Positions 36,976 to 44,961 of a stretch of DNA of 64,000 nucleotides are shown here, piece after piece. The stretch's first letter is position 1, and every line of letters begins with the position of its first letter. This stretch comes from Microbacterium sp. 3J1. GTDB taxonomy: Bacteria > Actinomycetota > Actinomycetes > Actinomycetales > Microbacteriaceae. Under the pieces are notes generated by a model. That model did not search any database, was not told where the DNA came from, and saw only the letters and a program-made list of their open reading frames with translations. A program made the translations under genes and the position numbers. The stretch is from assembly GCF_001049495.1 (NCBI RefSeq), contig NZ_CDWI01000001.1, forward strand, positions 186,001 to 250,000, written 5' to 3'.

Positions 36976-37443
36976 ATGCCGTCCTCGAAGAAGCACCCGC
37001 CATTGGATGACGTGGCGAAGACCATCATCGAGCTGCTCCAGGAGGACGGGCGCCGCTCGTACTCGGACATCGGGCGGGAGGTCGGCCTCAGCGAGGCCGC
37101 GGTCCGTCAGCGGGTGCAGCGCCTGACCGAATCCGGCGTCATGCAGATCGTGGCGGTCACGGATCCGATGCAGCTGGGGTTCCCGCGTCAGGCGATGATC
37201 GGCATCCGCGTCTCCGGCGACACGCGCGTCGTCGCGGAGGCGATCGCCGAGATCCCCGCCATCGACTACGTCGTGATCACCGTCGGGTCCTTCGACATCC
37301 TCGCCGAGGTCGTCTGCGAGGACGACGAGGACCTCCTGGCGATGATCAACGACCACATCCGTCCGATCGACGGGGTGCTGTCGACCGAGACCTTCATCTA
37401 CGCCAAGCTGCAGAAGCAGCTCTACAACTGGGGGACCAGATGA
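36976..37443 (+). CDS. Lrp/AsnC family transcriptional regulator
   Basis: 155 residues: N-terminal HTH (LDDVAKTIIELLQEDGRRSY then DIGREVGLSEAAVRQRVQRL) and C-terminal RAM/AsnC ligand domain (IDYVVITVGSFDILAEVVCE). The ATG has a GAGG element 9-12 nt upstream. The stop overlaps the aminotransferase start as ATGA, a very common arrangement in actinobacteria in which the regulator senses the amino acid substrate or product of the coupled enzyme. Confidence 0.94.
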   Translation: MPSSKKHPPLDDVAKTIIELLQEDGRRSYSDIGREVGLSEAAVRQRVQRLTESGVMQIVAVTDPMQLGFPRQAMIGIRVSGDTRVVAEAIAEIPAIDYVVITVGSFDILAEVVCEDDEDLLAMINDHIRPIDGVLSTETFIYAKLQKQLYNWGTR

Positions 37444-38834
37444 GCACACACCGCACGACTCCCTCCGAGGCCGAGCTCCAGGCGATGGCCAAGGACCACC
37501 TCTGGATGCACTTCACCCGTCAGTCGACGATGGAGAAGAGCGGTGTGCCCATCATCGTCAAGGGCGAAGGCCACCGCATCTGGGACTCGAAGGGCAAGGA
37601 GTACTTCGACGGCCTCTCTGGGCTCTTCGTCGTCAACGCCGGGCATGGCCGCCGTCGTCTGGCCGAGACCGCCGCGAAGCAGGCATCCGAGCTCTCGTTC
37701 TTCCCGCTGTGGTCGTATGCGCACCCCGCCGCCATCGAGCTCGCCGACCGGCTGGCCGATGAGGCGCCCGGCGACCTCAACCGCGTGTTCTTCTCCACGG
37801 GCGGAGGCGAAGCCGTCGAGACCGCCTTCAAGCTCGCGAAGCACTACTGGAAGCTGATGGGCAAGCCCACCAAGCACAAGGTGATCTCCCGCTCGGTCGC
37901 GTACCACGGCACGCCTCAGGGCGCGCTGGCGATCACCGGCATCCCGGCGATGAAGGCGATGTTCGAGCCGGTCACGCCCGGCGGATTCCGTGTGCCGAAC
38001 ACCAACTTCTACCGCGCGGCCGAGATGGGCGGGCCGAGCGACGACCTCGAGGCGTTCGGCCGCTGGGCGGCCGACCGCATCGAGGAGATGATCCTCTTCG
38101 AGGGTGCGGACACGGTCGCCGCGGTCTTCCTCGAGCCGGTGCAGAACTCCGGCGGATGCTTCCCGCCTCCTCCCGGCTACTTCGCCCGGGTGCGCGAGAT
38201 CTGCGATCGACACGATGTGCTGCTGGTGTCCGACGAGGTCATCTGCGCCTTCGGTCGCCTCGGCCACACTTTCGCCTGCTCCGGGCTCGGCTACGTGCCC
38301 GACATGATCACGTGCGCCAAGGGCATGACGAGCGGCTACTCGCCGATCGGCGCCACGATCGTCAGCGACCGGATCTACGAGCCCTTCTCGCACGGAGACG
38401 TGTCGTTCCCCCACGGCTACACCTTCGGCGGGCACCCCGTCTCGGCGGCCGTCGCGCTCGAGAACCTCGCCATCTTCGACGAGGAGGGGCTCAACGAGCG
38501 CGTGCGCGAGAACTCGCCGCTGTTCCGCGCCGAGCTCGAGAAGCTGCTCGACATCCCGATCGTCGGCGACGTGCGCGGAGACGGCTACTTCTTCGGCATC
38601 GAGCTCGTGAAGGACAAGGCGACCCGCGAGACCTTCGATGACGCCGAGTCGGAGCGCCTGCTGCGCGGCTTCCTCTCCCCCGCCCTGTTCGAGGCCGGGC
38701 TCTACTGCCGGGCGGACGACCGCGGCGACCCTGTGATCCAGCTCGCGCCGCCGCTCACCGTGGGCGCCGCCGAGTTCCGCCAGATCGAGCAGATCCTGCG
38801 CAGCGTACTCACCGAGGCGCAGTCGGTGCTCTGA
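37440..38834 (+). CDS. Class III PLP-dependent aminotransferase (omega-amino acid/amine:pyruvate type)
   Basis: 464 residues. The PLP lysine is Lys294 in DMITCAKGMTSGYSPIGA, and the aspartate contacting the pyridine nitrogen is in LLVSDEVICAFGRLG. The N-terminal DHLWMHFTRQS and the long KGEGHRIWDSKGKEYFDGLS segment are typical of omega-transaminases acting on beta-alanine, putrescine or other terminal amines. Coupled to the Lrp regulator. Three 15-bp repeats span its stop codon. Either this enzyme or the one at 42,028 would feed the semialdehyde dehydrogenase at 40,516. Confidence 0.92.
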   Translation: MSTHRTTPSEAELQAMAKDHLWMHFTRQSTMEKSGVPIIVKGEGHRIWDSKGKEYFDGLSGLFVVNAGHGRRRLAETAAKQASELSFFPLWSYAHPAAIELADRLADEAPGDLNRVFFSTGGGEAVETAFKLAKHYWKLMGKPTKHKVISRSVAYHGTPQGALAITGIPAMKAMFEPVTPGGFRVPNTNFYRAAEMGGPSDDLEAFGRWAADRIEEMILFEGADTVAAVFLEPVQNSGGCFPPPPGYFARVREICDRHDVLLVSDEVICAFGRLGHTFACSGLGYVPDMITCAKGMTSGYSPIGATIVSDRIYEPFSHGDVSFPHGYTFGGHPVSAAVALENLAIFDEEGLNERVRENSPLFRAELEKLLDIPIVGDVRGDGYFFGIELVKDKATRETFDDAESERLLRGFLSPALFEAGLYCRADDRGDPVIQLAPPLTVGAAEFRQIEQILRSVLTEAQSVL

Positions 38835-38872
38835 TCGCGAGGGCTCTGACGGCGAGTGCTCTGACCGCGAGG
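38824..38872 (+). repeat. 15-bp tandem repeat across the aminotransferase stop codon
   Basis: Copies of KGCTCTGAYSGCGAG follow head to tail (TGCTCTGATCGCGAG, GGCTCTGACGGCGAG, TGCTCTGACCGCGAG). The first contains the TGA stop of the upstream gene. Confidence 0.7.
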
Positions 38873-38873
38873 C

Positions 38874-40433
38874 TCAGCGGGCGGATGCCGCGGTGCGCCG
38901 TCTCGCGAGGAGGGCGAGGTGGAGCGCCGCGAGCGTCTCGCCGTCGTCGAGATCGGCTCCGAGCAGGTCGCCGATCAGCGTGAGGCGCTGGTAGAAGACC
39001 GACCGTGACAGGTGGCTCGCCGCGGCCGCGGCCGAGCGATTGCCGGGGTGCGCCACCAGCGCGGCGAGCACGTCGAGCAGATCCCCGCGGCGCTCCTCGT
39101 CGTGCCGGACGAGCGGGGCGAGCATCCGCTGGCTGTGCGCGTGCAGACGGTGGTCGTCGCGCAGCGTGGCGACGAGACGCTCGAGGGGGCGGTCGCCGAC
39201 GCGGCGCACCCTGGCCCCGGCATCCGCCCTGTCGCTGTCGGCGAGGTCGCGCGCCGCCCGCAGCGACGCGAGGAGGCCGAGCACGTCGTCGGCGACCGGG
39301 CCGACGAAGACGGCGCGATCGGGTCCGGCGATCCGCAGCAGGACCTCGTTGGACAGGACGGCGGATGTCGGCGATGACAGCAGCGCGACGTCGTCGTCGC
39401 CCACGTGGGCCGCGACCACGGCGCACCCCGCCTGCCGAGCCCGGTACGCGAGTTCGCCGATCGAGCCGCTGCCTCGCACCACCACCCCGTGGCACTGCCG
39501 ATCCCTGAGCGCGAAGCCGCCGGCTCGCAGCCGGGCGTCGACGTCCTGTGCCTTCGCGAATCGGGCGCCGAGCAGGTCGTCGATCACGGAGCGCTGGGCG
39601 AGCAGGGACCATTCCGCGTCGCCTCCGTCGGCGATGCAGCCGAACGCGAGCGCTGTCGCGCCCTGTTCGAGCACAGTGAGGCGTCCCGCGGGATGCGGAC
39701 GACCGGCGAGCGCGAGAAGCGTCCCCCAGCGCACTCCCCGGGCCTGCACCGGCACGCGCTCCCCCCTGTGCCGGCTCTCCAGGACATCTGCGACCGAGGT
39801 GTCGAGAGCCTCGGCCGCGATCACCTCTCCGGCCAGGTTCTCGAGGACGACGGGCGCACCGAGAGTCCGCGCCGTCTCCGAGACGACCACGTCTGCCGGG
39901 GCGCCCTGCAGGCTCAGCGTCGTGAAGAGCTCATGCAGGCGCTGCCGTTCGCGCAGCGCGTGGGTCTGCGCCGCGATCAGCGCGTGATGCACCGCCTCGG
40001 TCACGGCGACGAACTTCACCTCGCGGGTCAGTGCGACCAGGGCGAGGCCCACTGTCGCGCAGACGTCGACGACCACCTGCGGCACCACCGCGTGCCGCGC
40101 GCCGACCTCGAAGACGATTCCGGCGATGCCTGCGCGATGCAGTCCTGAGGCGAAGTCCGCGAGGAGGTCGTCGTCGACCGGCCACCCGGCTCCTGTCGTC
40201 AGCAGCAGTTCTCCGCCGTCCAGCAGCCGCGCGACGCCGACGCTGTCGGAGACATGCACCCACCGCACGGCGACGTCGAGAGCGGCACCGCCGACGAGGA
40301 CCCGCGGCTCGCCTGCCTGCACGGCCGGCTCGGCGAGCACGTCACCCACCGTGAGGAACCCGCCTCCCTCCGGACGATCTGTCCGGAGGGAGAGAATGTC
40401 ACGACGATCTGGCACCGGATCCGCTCCTCGCAC
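38874..40433 (-). CDS. PucR family transcriptional regulator
   Basis: 519 residues. N-terminal PucR ligand domain (FLTVGDVLAEPAVQAGEPRV ... ADFASGLHRAGIAGIVFEVG), a middle GGDEF-like CdaR segment, and the C-terminal HTH_30 domain (RSAAAAASHLSRSVFYQRLT) preceded by LLDVLAALVAHPGN. PucR proteins regulate purine, GABA or beta-alanine use. It diverges from the semialdehyde dehydrogenase gene, which is its likely target. Start is uncertain: GTG 40433 gives a 28-residue leader that spans a perfect hairpin; GTG 40349 would begin exactly at the conserved VGDVL segment. Confidence 0.9.
   Translation of the reverse strand: MRGADPVPDRRDILSLRTDRPEGGGFLTVGDVLAEPAVQAGEPRVLVGGAALDVAVRWVHVSDSVGVARLLDGGELLLTTGAGWPVDDDLLADFASGLHRAGIAGIVFEVGARHAVVPQVVVDVCATVGLALVALTREVKFVAVTEAVHHALIAAQTHALRERQRLHELFTTLSLQGAPADVVVSETARTLGAPVVLENLAGEVIAAEALDTSVADVLESRHRGERVPVQARGVRWGTLLALAGRPHPAGRLTVLEQGATALAFGCIADGGDAEWSLLAQRSVIDDLLGARFAKAQDVDARLRAGGFALRDRQCHGVVVRGSGSIGELAYRARQAGCAVVAAHVGDDDVALLSSPTSAVLSNEVLLRIAGPDRAVFVGPVADDVLGLLASLRAARDLADSDRADAGARVRRVGDRPLERLVATLRDDHRLHAHSQRMLAPLVRHDEERRGDLLDVLAALVAHPGNRSAAAAASHLSRSVFYQRLTLIGDLLGADLDDGETLAALHLALLARRRTAASAR
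40364..40392. promoter_or_regulatory. Perfect 12-bp inverted repeat at the 5' end of the PucR gene
   Basis: CTCCCTCCGGAC (40364-40375) pairs perfectly with GTCCGGAGGGAG (40381-40392) around GATCT. It lies between the two candidate PucR start codons, so it is either an operator or a leader hairpin. Confidence 0.6.
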
Positions 40434-40515
40434 TCTGTGATGATGAGAGGAACCCAGCGTATCCGACCCCGGTCAGAGTGTTCGATACGCCGTACGCCCA
40501 CTCGAAGGAGCCCCC

Positions 40516-42000
40516 GTGGAGATCGTCCGACACCTCATCGACGGCGCTGAGACCGCCGACGCCGCCCGCACGGGGGAGGTCTTCGATCCCGCGACCGGCC
40601 AGGTGACGAAGGAGGTCGCCTTCGCGTCGACCGGCGAAGTCGACCGCGCGGTCGCCGCTGCGGCATCCGCCCTGCCCGCGTGGCGGGAGACGAGCCTCAT
40701 CAAGCGCGCCGACGTCTTCTTCCGGCTGCGTCAGCTGCTCAAGGAGCGCACTCCCGATCTCGCCGCGATCGTGACGTCCGAGCACGGCAAGGTGCTCTCG
40801 GATGCCGCGGGCGAGGTCTCGCGCGGCATCGAGAACGTCGAGTTCGCCGCCGGGCTCGTGCACCTGCTGAAGGGCGAGCGCAGCGAGCAGGTCTCGCGCG
40901 GCGTCGACGTGCACTCCGTCAAGCAGCCCGTCGGCGTCGTGGCCGCGATCACCCCGTTCAACTTCCCCGTGATGGTGCCGCTGTGGATGGTCGCCTCGGC
41001 GATCGCCTGCGGCAACACGGTCGTGCTCAAGCCGAGCGAGAAAGACCCGTCGGCCGCGGTCTGGATCGCGAAGCTCTTCCAGGAGGCCGGCCTGCCCGAC
41101 GGCGTGCTCAACGTGGTGCACGGCGACAAGGAGGCCGTCGACGCGCTGATCGAGTCGCCGCGCGTGAACGCGATCAGCTTCGTCGGCTCGACCCCGATCG
41201 CCCGTTCGATCTACCAGCGCGCGGCGAACGCCGGCAAGCGCGTGCAGGCGCTCGGCGGTGCGAAGAACCACATGGTCGTGATGCCGGATGCCGACATCGA
41301 CGCCGCCGCCGACGCCGCGGTCTCCGCCGCGTACGGCTCCGCCGGCGAGCGCTGCATGGCCGTGTCGGTGCTGGTCGCGGTCGGCGACATCGCCGACGAC
41401 CTGGTCTCAGCGATCGCCACGCGCATAGAGGGCCTGTCGATCGGACCGGGGACGGATGCCGCGAGCGAGATGGGTCCGCTGATCACCCGCGAGCACCGTG
41501 ACCGCGTCGCCTCGTACGTCACCGGCGCCGCGGCCGAGGGTGCGACGGTCGTCGTCGACGGGACCGAGGCGCAGTTCGACTCGGAGGGATTCTTCATCGG
41601 AGTCAGCCTCATCGACCGGGTCGAGCCCGGTATGACGGTGTATGACGACGAGATCTTCGGTCCGGTCCTGAGCGTCGTGCGGGTGGACAGCTACGCAGAT
41701 GCCGTGGCCCTCGTCAACGCCAACGCCTATGGCAACGGCACGGCGATCTTCACGCGAGACGGCGGAACGGCGCGGCAGTACGAGTTCGACATCGAGGTCG
41801 GCATGGTCGGCGTGAACGTGCCGATCCCGGTGCCGATCGGCGCGTACTCGTTCGGCGGCTGGAAGGACTCGCTGTTCGGCGACTCGCACATCTACGGCCC
41901 CGAGTCGGTGCACTTCTACACTCGGTCGAAGGTGGTCACGACTCGCTGGCCCGACCACACGCCCTCGCAGATCGACCTCGGCTTCCCGAGCAACCACTGA
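40516..42000 (+). CDS. mmsA: CoA-acylating methylmalonate-semialdehyde (malonate-semialdehyde) dehydrogenase
   Basis: 494-residue aldehyde dehydrogenase converting methylmalonate or malonate semialdehyde to propionyl- or acetyl-CoA with NAD+ and CoA. Catalytic Cys280 lies in the MMSDH-specific GSAGERCMA. The general-base Glu of hydrolytic ALDHs is replaced (QALGGAKNHMVV), as expected for CoA-dependent enzymes. The GTG start has GAAGGAG upstream. Adjacent to an omega-aminotransferase (28 bp downstream) and a divergent PucR gene, consistent with beta-alanine or valine/uracil breakdown. Confidence 0.95.
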   Translation: MEIVRHLIDGAETADAARTGEVFDPATGQVTKEVAFASTGEVDRAVAAAASALPAWRETSLIKRADVFFRLRQLLKERTPDLAAIVTSEHGKVLSDAAGEVSRGIENVEFAAGLVHLLKGERSEQVSRGVDVHSVKQPVGVVAAITPFNFPVMVPLWMVASAIACGNTVVLKPSEKDPSAAVWIAKLFQEAGLPDGVLNVVHGDKEAVDALIESPRVNAISFVGSTPIARSIYQRAANAGKRVQALGGAKNHMVVMPDADIDAAADAAVSAAYGSAGERCMAVSVLVAVGDIADDLVSAIATRIEGLSIGPGTDAASEMGPLITREHRDRVASYVTGAAAEGATVVVDGTEAQFDSEGFFIGVSLIDRVEPGMTVYDDEIFGPVLSVVRVDSYADAVALVNANAYGNGTAIFTRDGGTARQYEFDIEVGMVGVNVPIPVPIGAYSFGGWKDSLFGDSHIYGPESVHFYTRSKVVTTRWPDHTPSQIDLGFPSNH

Positions 42001-42027
42001 GCCGTCGCTCAGAGAGAGACCCGAGAC

Positions 42028-43416
42028 ATGACGAACTTCATCGACCGCCACGGCGCGTCCCACCCGCTGCCGGCGCCGGATGCCGAGGCGCAGGTGCGCG
42101 CGGACGACCGCGGCCACGTCTTCCACTCGTGGAGCGCCCAGGGCCTCATCGATCCGCTGCCCGTGGCCGCGGGCCAGGGGTCGACGTTCTGGGACTACGC
42201 GGGCAACGCCTACCTCGACTTCTCCAGCCAGCTGGTGAACCTCAACCTCGGGCACCAGCATCCCGACCTCGTCTCGGCGATCCAGCAGCAGGCAGGACGG
42301 CTCGCGACCATCCAGCCCGCGATGGCGAACGACGTCCGCGGCGAGCTCGCCAGGCTGATCGTCGAGGTCGCGCCCGAGGGCTTCGAGAAGGTCTTCTTCA
42401 CGAACGGCGGCGCCGAGGCGAACGAGTACGCGGTGCGCATGGCCCGGCAGTCGACCGGTCGCCACAAGGTGCTGTCCATGTACCGCAGCTACCACGGGTC
42501 GACGTCCACGGCGATCTCGCTGACCGGCGACCCCCGTCGCTGGGCGAACGGCACCCCCGATTCCGGCGCGGTCCGCTTCTTCGGGCCCTACCTCTACCGC
42601 TCGCCGTTCCACGCCGAGACGCCCGAGCAGGAGTCCGAGCGCGCGCTCGCCCACCTCGAGCAGACCATCCAGCTCGAGGGGCCCGCGACGATCGCCGCGA
42701 TCATCATCGAGACCGTCGTCGGCACGAACGGCGTGCTCGTCCCGCCGCCCGGCTATCTGCAGGGCGTGCGCGAGCTGTGCGACCGCTACGGCATCGTCTA
42801 CATCGCCGACGAGGTCATGGTGGGCTTCGGCCGCCTCGGCGAGTGGTTCGGCATCGACGCGTACGACGGTCGCCCCGACCTCATCACCTTCGCCAAGGGC
42901 GTGAACTCCGGCTACGTCCCCCTCGGCGGCGTCGTCATCTCCGAGCGCATCGCGCGAGCGTTCGACACCACGCCGTTCGCCGGCGGCCTGACGTACTCGG
43001 GGCATCCTCTCGCGTGTGCCGCGGGTGTAGCGACATTCGAGGTGTTCCGCCGAGACGGCATCCTCGAGCGCGTGCGCGACCTCGGCGAGCGCATCGTCGA
43101 GCCCACCCTGCGTCGCTGGGTCGACACGCACCCCAGCGTCGGCGAGGTGCGCGGGCGGGGTCTGTTCTGGGCCGTCGAGCTCGTGCGCGACAAGGAGACC
43201 CGCGAACCGCTCGTGCCCTTCAACGCCAGCGGTACGGATGCTGCGCCCGTCGCCGCCTTCGCCGCCGCCGCGAAGAAGGCCGGCGTCTGGCCGTTCACGC
43301 ATTTCAACCGCGTGCATGTGGCTCCGCCGCTCGTGATCGGCGAGGACGACCTGGTGCGCGGCCTCGCCGTGATCGACGAGGCACTCGCCGTCGCCGACGA
43401 GCACGCCGCGGCCTGA
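42028..43416 (+). CDS. Class III PLP-dependent aminotransferase (beta-alanine:pyruvate type candidate)
   Basis: 462 residues. Lys290 in LITFAKGVNSGYVPLGGVVI is the Schiff-base lysine; VYIADEVMVGFGRLGEWFG carries the PLP aspartate. N-terminal AQGLIDPLPVAAGQGSTFWD is typical of putrescine/beta-alanine-type omega-transaminases. It follows mmsA closely in the same direction; the product of beta-alanine transamination is malonate semialdehyde, the mmsA substrate. The two class III enzymes in this region differ throughout, so they are not recent duplicates. Confidence 0.92.
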   Translation: MTNFIDRHGASHPLPAPDAEAQVRADDRGHVFHSWSAQGLIDPLPVAAGQGSTFWDYAGNAYLDFSSQLVNLNLGHQHPDLVSAIQQQAGRLATIQPAMANDVRGELARLIVEVAPEGFEKVFFTNGGAEANEYAVRMARQSTGRHKVLSMYRSYHGSTSTAISLTGDPRRWANGTPDSGAVRFFGPYLYRSPFHAETPEQESERALAHLEQTIQLEGPATIAAIIIETVVGTNGVLVPPPGYLQGVRELCDRYGIVYIADEVMVGFGRLGEWFGIDAYDGRPDLITFAKGVNSGYVPLGGVVISERIARAFDTTPFAGGLTYSGHPLACAAGVATFEVFRRDGILERVRDLGERIVEPTLRRWVDTHPSVGEVRGRGLFWAVELVRDKETREPLVPFNASGTDAAPVAAFAAAAKKAGVWPFTHFNRVHVAPPLVIGEDDLVRGLAVIDEALAVADEHAAA

Positions 43417-43441
43417 CCCGCCCCGCCGCGCACGTATCCAT

Positions 43442-43502
43442 CTTCAGTTGGCACCTCATGCCGCAATTCGCGTCACATAGCGACAACAGGTGCCAACTGA
43501 AG
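43442..43502. repeat. Palindromic repeat copy R1
   Basis: 61 bp with perfect 15-bp arms CTTCAGTTGGCACCT / AGGTGCCAACTGAAG at its ends. The interior is CATGCCGCAATTCGCG, then TCACATAGCGACAAC. It is followed by GGCCCGCGCCCCC, shared with R3. Confidence 0.85.
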
Positions 43503-43513
43503 GCCCGCGCCCC

Positions 43514-43576
43514 CAGCTGGTGTGGCACCTCATGCCGCTATCAACGTGCAAAAGCGACAACAGGTGCCAACTGAAG
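43514..43576. repeat. Palindromic repeat copy R2
   Basis: It shares its right arm AGGTGCCAACTGAAG with R1. The left arm reads CAGCTGGTGTGGCACCT as in R3, and the interior has diverged (TATCAACGTGCAAAAGCGAC). Confidence 0.85.
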
Positions 43577-43602
43577 GGGCCGAGCTGCACCACACCATCC
43601 GT

Positions 43603-44007
43603 CTAGCGGAGCTTGATGAGTCCTGCATTCGTTGACCTGAACCCACATGCGTCGAAGTAGAAGCTCTTGAGGTGGTCTTCGAAGTCGACGTGCAGCCACT
43701 CGCATCCTGCGGCTGCGGATGATTCGCGCGCGGCGTCGATCAGACCGACACCGACCCCTTGCCGCCGTACTCGGACCGCGACGATGGTGTCTTCGACGAA
43801 TGCGTGACCGAGACCGTCCCAGATGATGTTGACGAAGCCGACGAGTCCCGCGTCGTCGCGAGCGGTAACCCAGCCGAGGCTGAGGCGGCTGAGTCGGTCG
43901 TTCCAGTCGTCATCGAAGAGGCGGTGCTCGAACGCCTCGGCATGCAGCGTGTTGACTTCTTGGTTGTGGAACGGTCCGCGCCATTCATACCGGACTGGAT
44001 CGAGCAA
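43603..44007 (-). CDS. GNAT family N-acetyltransferase, embedded between palindromic repeats
   Basis: 134 residues, a minimal GNAT fold. The acetyl-CoA pyrophosphate loop is VAVRVRRQGVGVGLIDAARE (R/QxxGxG/A), followed by WLHVDFEDHLKSFYFDACGF, the typical motif B. The TTG start at 44007 has GAGGAG about 7 nt upstream. Repeat copies R1/R2 lie just past its 3' end and R3/R4 past its 5' end, so the gene looks like cargo or a recently rearranged cassette. The substrate is unknown. Confidence 0.85.
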   Translation of the reverse strand: MLDPVRYEWRGPFHNQEVNTLHAEAFEHRLFDDDWNDRLSRLSLGWVTARDDAGLVGFVNIIWDGLGHAFVEDTIVAVRVRRQGVGVGLIDAARESSAAAGCEWLHVDFEDHLKSFYFDACGFRSTNAGLIKLR

Positions 44008-44087
44008 AGGTGGCTCCTCGGTGGCACAACGGTCGTTGCTGCGCTCGACAGTACACGGCTCCTGGCTCCCCCAGAACCCCGCGACCC

Positions 44088-44150
44088 CAGCTGGTGTGGC
44101 ACCTCATGCCGCTATTCGCGTCACATAGCGACAACAGGTGCCAACTGAAG
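44088..44150. repeat. Palindromic repeat copy R3
   Basis: Left half matches R2 (CAGCTGGTGTGGCACCTCAT), right half matches R1 (TCACATAGCGACAACAGGTG onward) including the trailing GGCCCGCGCCCCC. It looks like a recombinant of the two. The inner inverted repeat CGCTAT/ATAGCG is intact. Confidence 0.85.
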
Positions 44151-44165
44151 GCCCGCGCCCCCGGA

Positions 44166-44194
44166 TCAGTTGGCACCTCAGGCCGCTATTCGCG
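44166..44194. repeat. Partial palindromic repeat copy R4
   Basis: TCAGTTGGCACCTCA then GGCCGCTATTCGCG: the left arm and inner half of the unit only, ending 6 bp before the GntR stop codon. Confidence 0.75.
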
Positions 44195-44199
44195 CGGAG

Positions 44200-44928
44200 T
44201 CAGACCAGGAAGCCGCGCAGCAGCGCCTCGGAGCCTGCCAGGTGGTCGCGCATAGCGGCCTCCGCGGCATCCGGGCGCCCCGCGAGGATCGCGGTGACGA
44301 TGCTCTCGTGCTGCGCGCCGGAGTGCTGGATGTTCCTCGGCATGAGCGGGAAGGTGTCGAGCCAGGCGTTGACGTCCGCCCTGTTCTCGGCGACGAGCGC
44401 GACGAGCGACGGGATGCCGGCGGCCTCGGCGATCGCGAGGTGCAGCAGCGTGTCGAGCCGCCGGTACTCCCCCGGGCCCGCGGGCAGGGCCGCCTCGTGT
44501 CGCGCCCAGAGGTCGGCCCGGGTCGCGGCATCCAGCGTCCGGTTCGCCGCGGCGCGTGCTGCTCCGGTCTCGAGCACACGGCGGAGGCCCAGCACGTCGT
44601 CGATCTCCTCCGCGGTCACCGCCCTGTCATCCGTCGGCTGCGGCAGCGGATCCGCGACGAAGGTGCCGCCGTACCTGCCGCGCTTCGGAACGAGGTAGCC
44701 GGTGTCGGCGAGCTCGCGGATCGCCTCTCGCACTGTGTCGCGACTCACCCCGAAGGATGCCGCGAGCTCCCGCTCGGGCGGCAGCGACTCTCCCGGAGCG
44801 ACGACCCCGAGCCGGATGGTCTGCACGAGACGAGCGACCGCATCCTCGAGGGCGTTGCCTCGGCGGAGAGGCCGGTACACCGCCCGGCGCACCTCGACGA
44901 GATCGCCGTCGGAGGGGTGCTCGCTCAT
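44200..44928 (-). CDS. GntR family regulator, FadR/FCD subfamily
   Basis: 242 residues. The winged helix includes ELAASFGVSRDTVREAIREL and the wing LVPKRGRYGGTFVADP. The C-terminal FCD domain shows the metal/ligand-binding residues D-x-x-x-H (DTLLHLAIAEAAG) and later histidines (MRDHLAGSE). It is the last gene of the leftward gamma-glutamylation operon, so it probably responds to an operon intermediate and represses the divergent promoter region at 49.3 kb. 33 bp separate it from the SDR. Confidence 0.93.
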   Translation of the reverse strand: MSEHPSDGDLVEVRRAVYRPLRRGNALEDAVARLVQTIRLGVVAPGESLPPERELAASFGVSRDTVREAIRELADTGYLVPKRGRYGGTFVADPLPQPTDDRAVTAEEIDDVLGLRRVLETGAARAAANRTLDAATRADLWARHEAALPAGPGEYRRLDTLLHLAIAEAAGIPSLVALVAENRADVNAWLDTFPLMPRNIQHSGAQHESIVTAILAGRPDAAEAAMRDHLAGSEALLRGFLV

Positions 44929-44961
44929 GCTTTCACCTTGTCACAGCGACATGATCCCGCT

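Noticed and set aside
43442-44194. CRISPR-like array
   Set aside because: Repeats are palindromic, unequal, unevenly spaced and separated by a gene; no cas genes are present.
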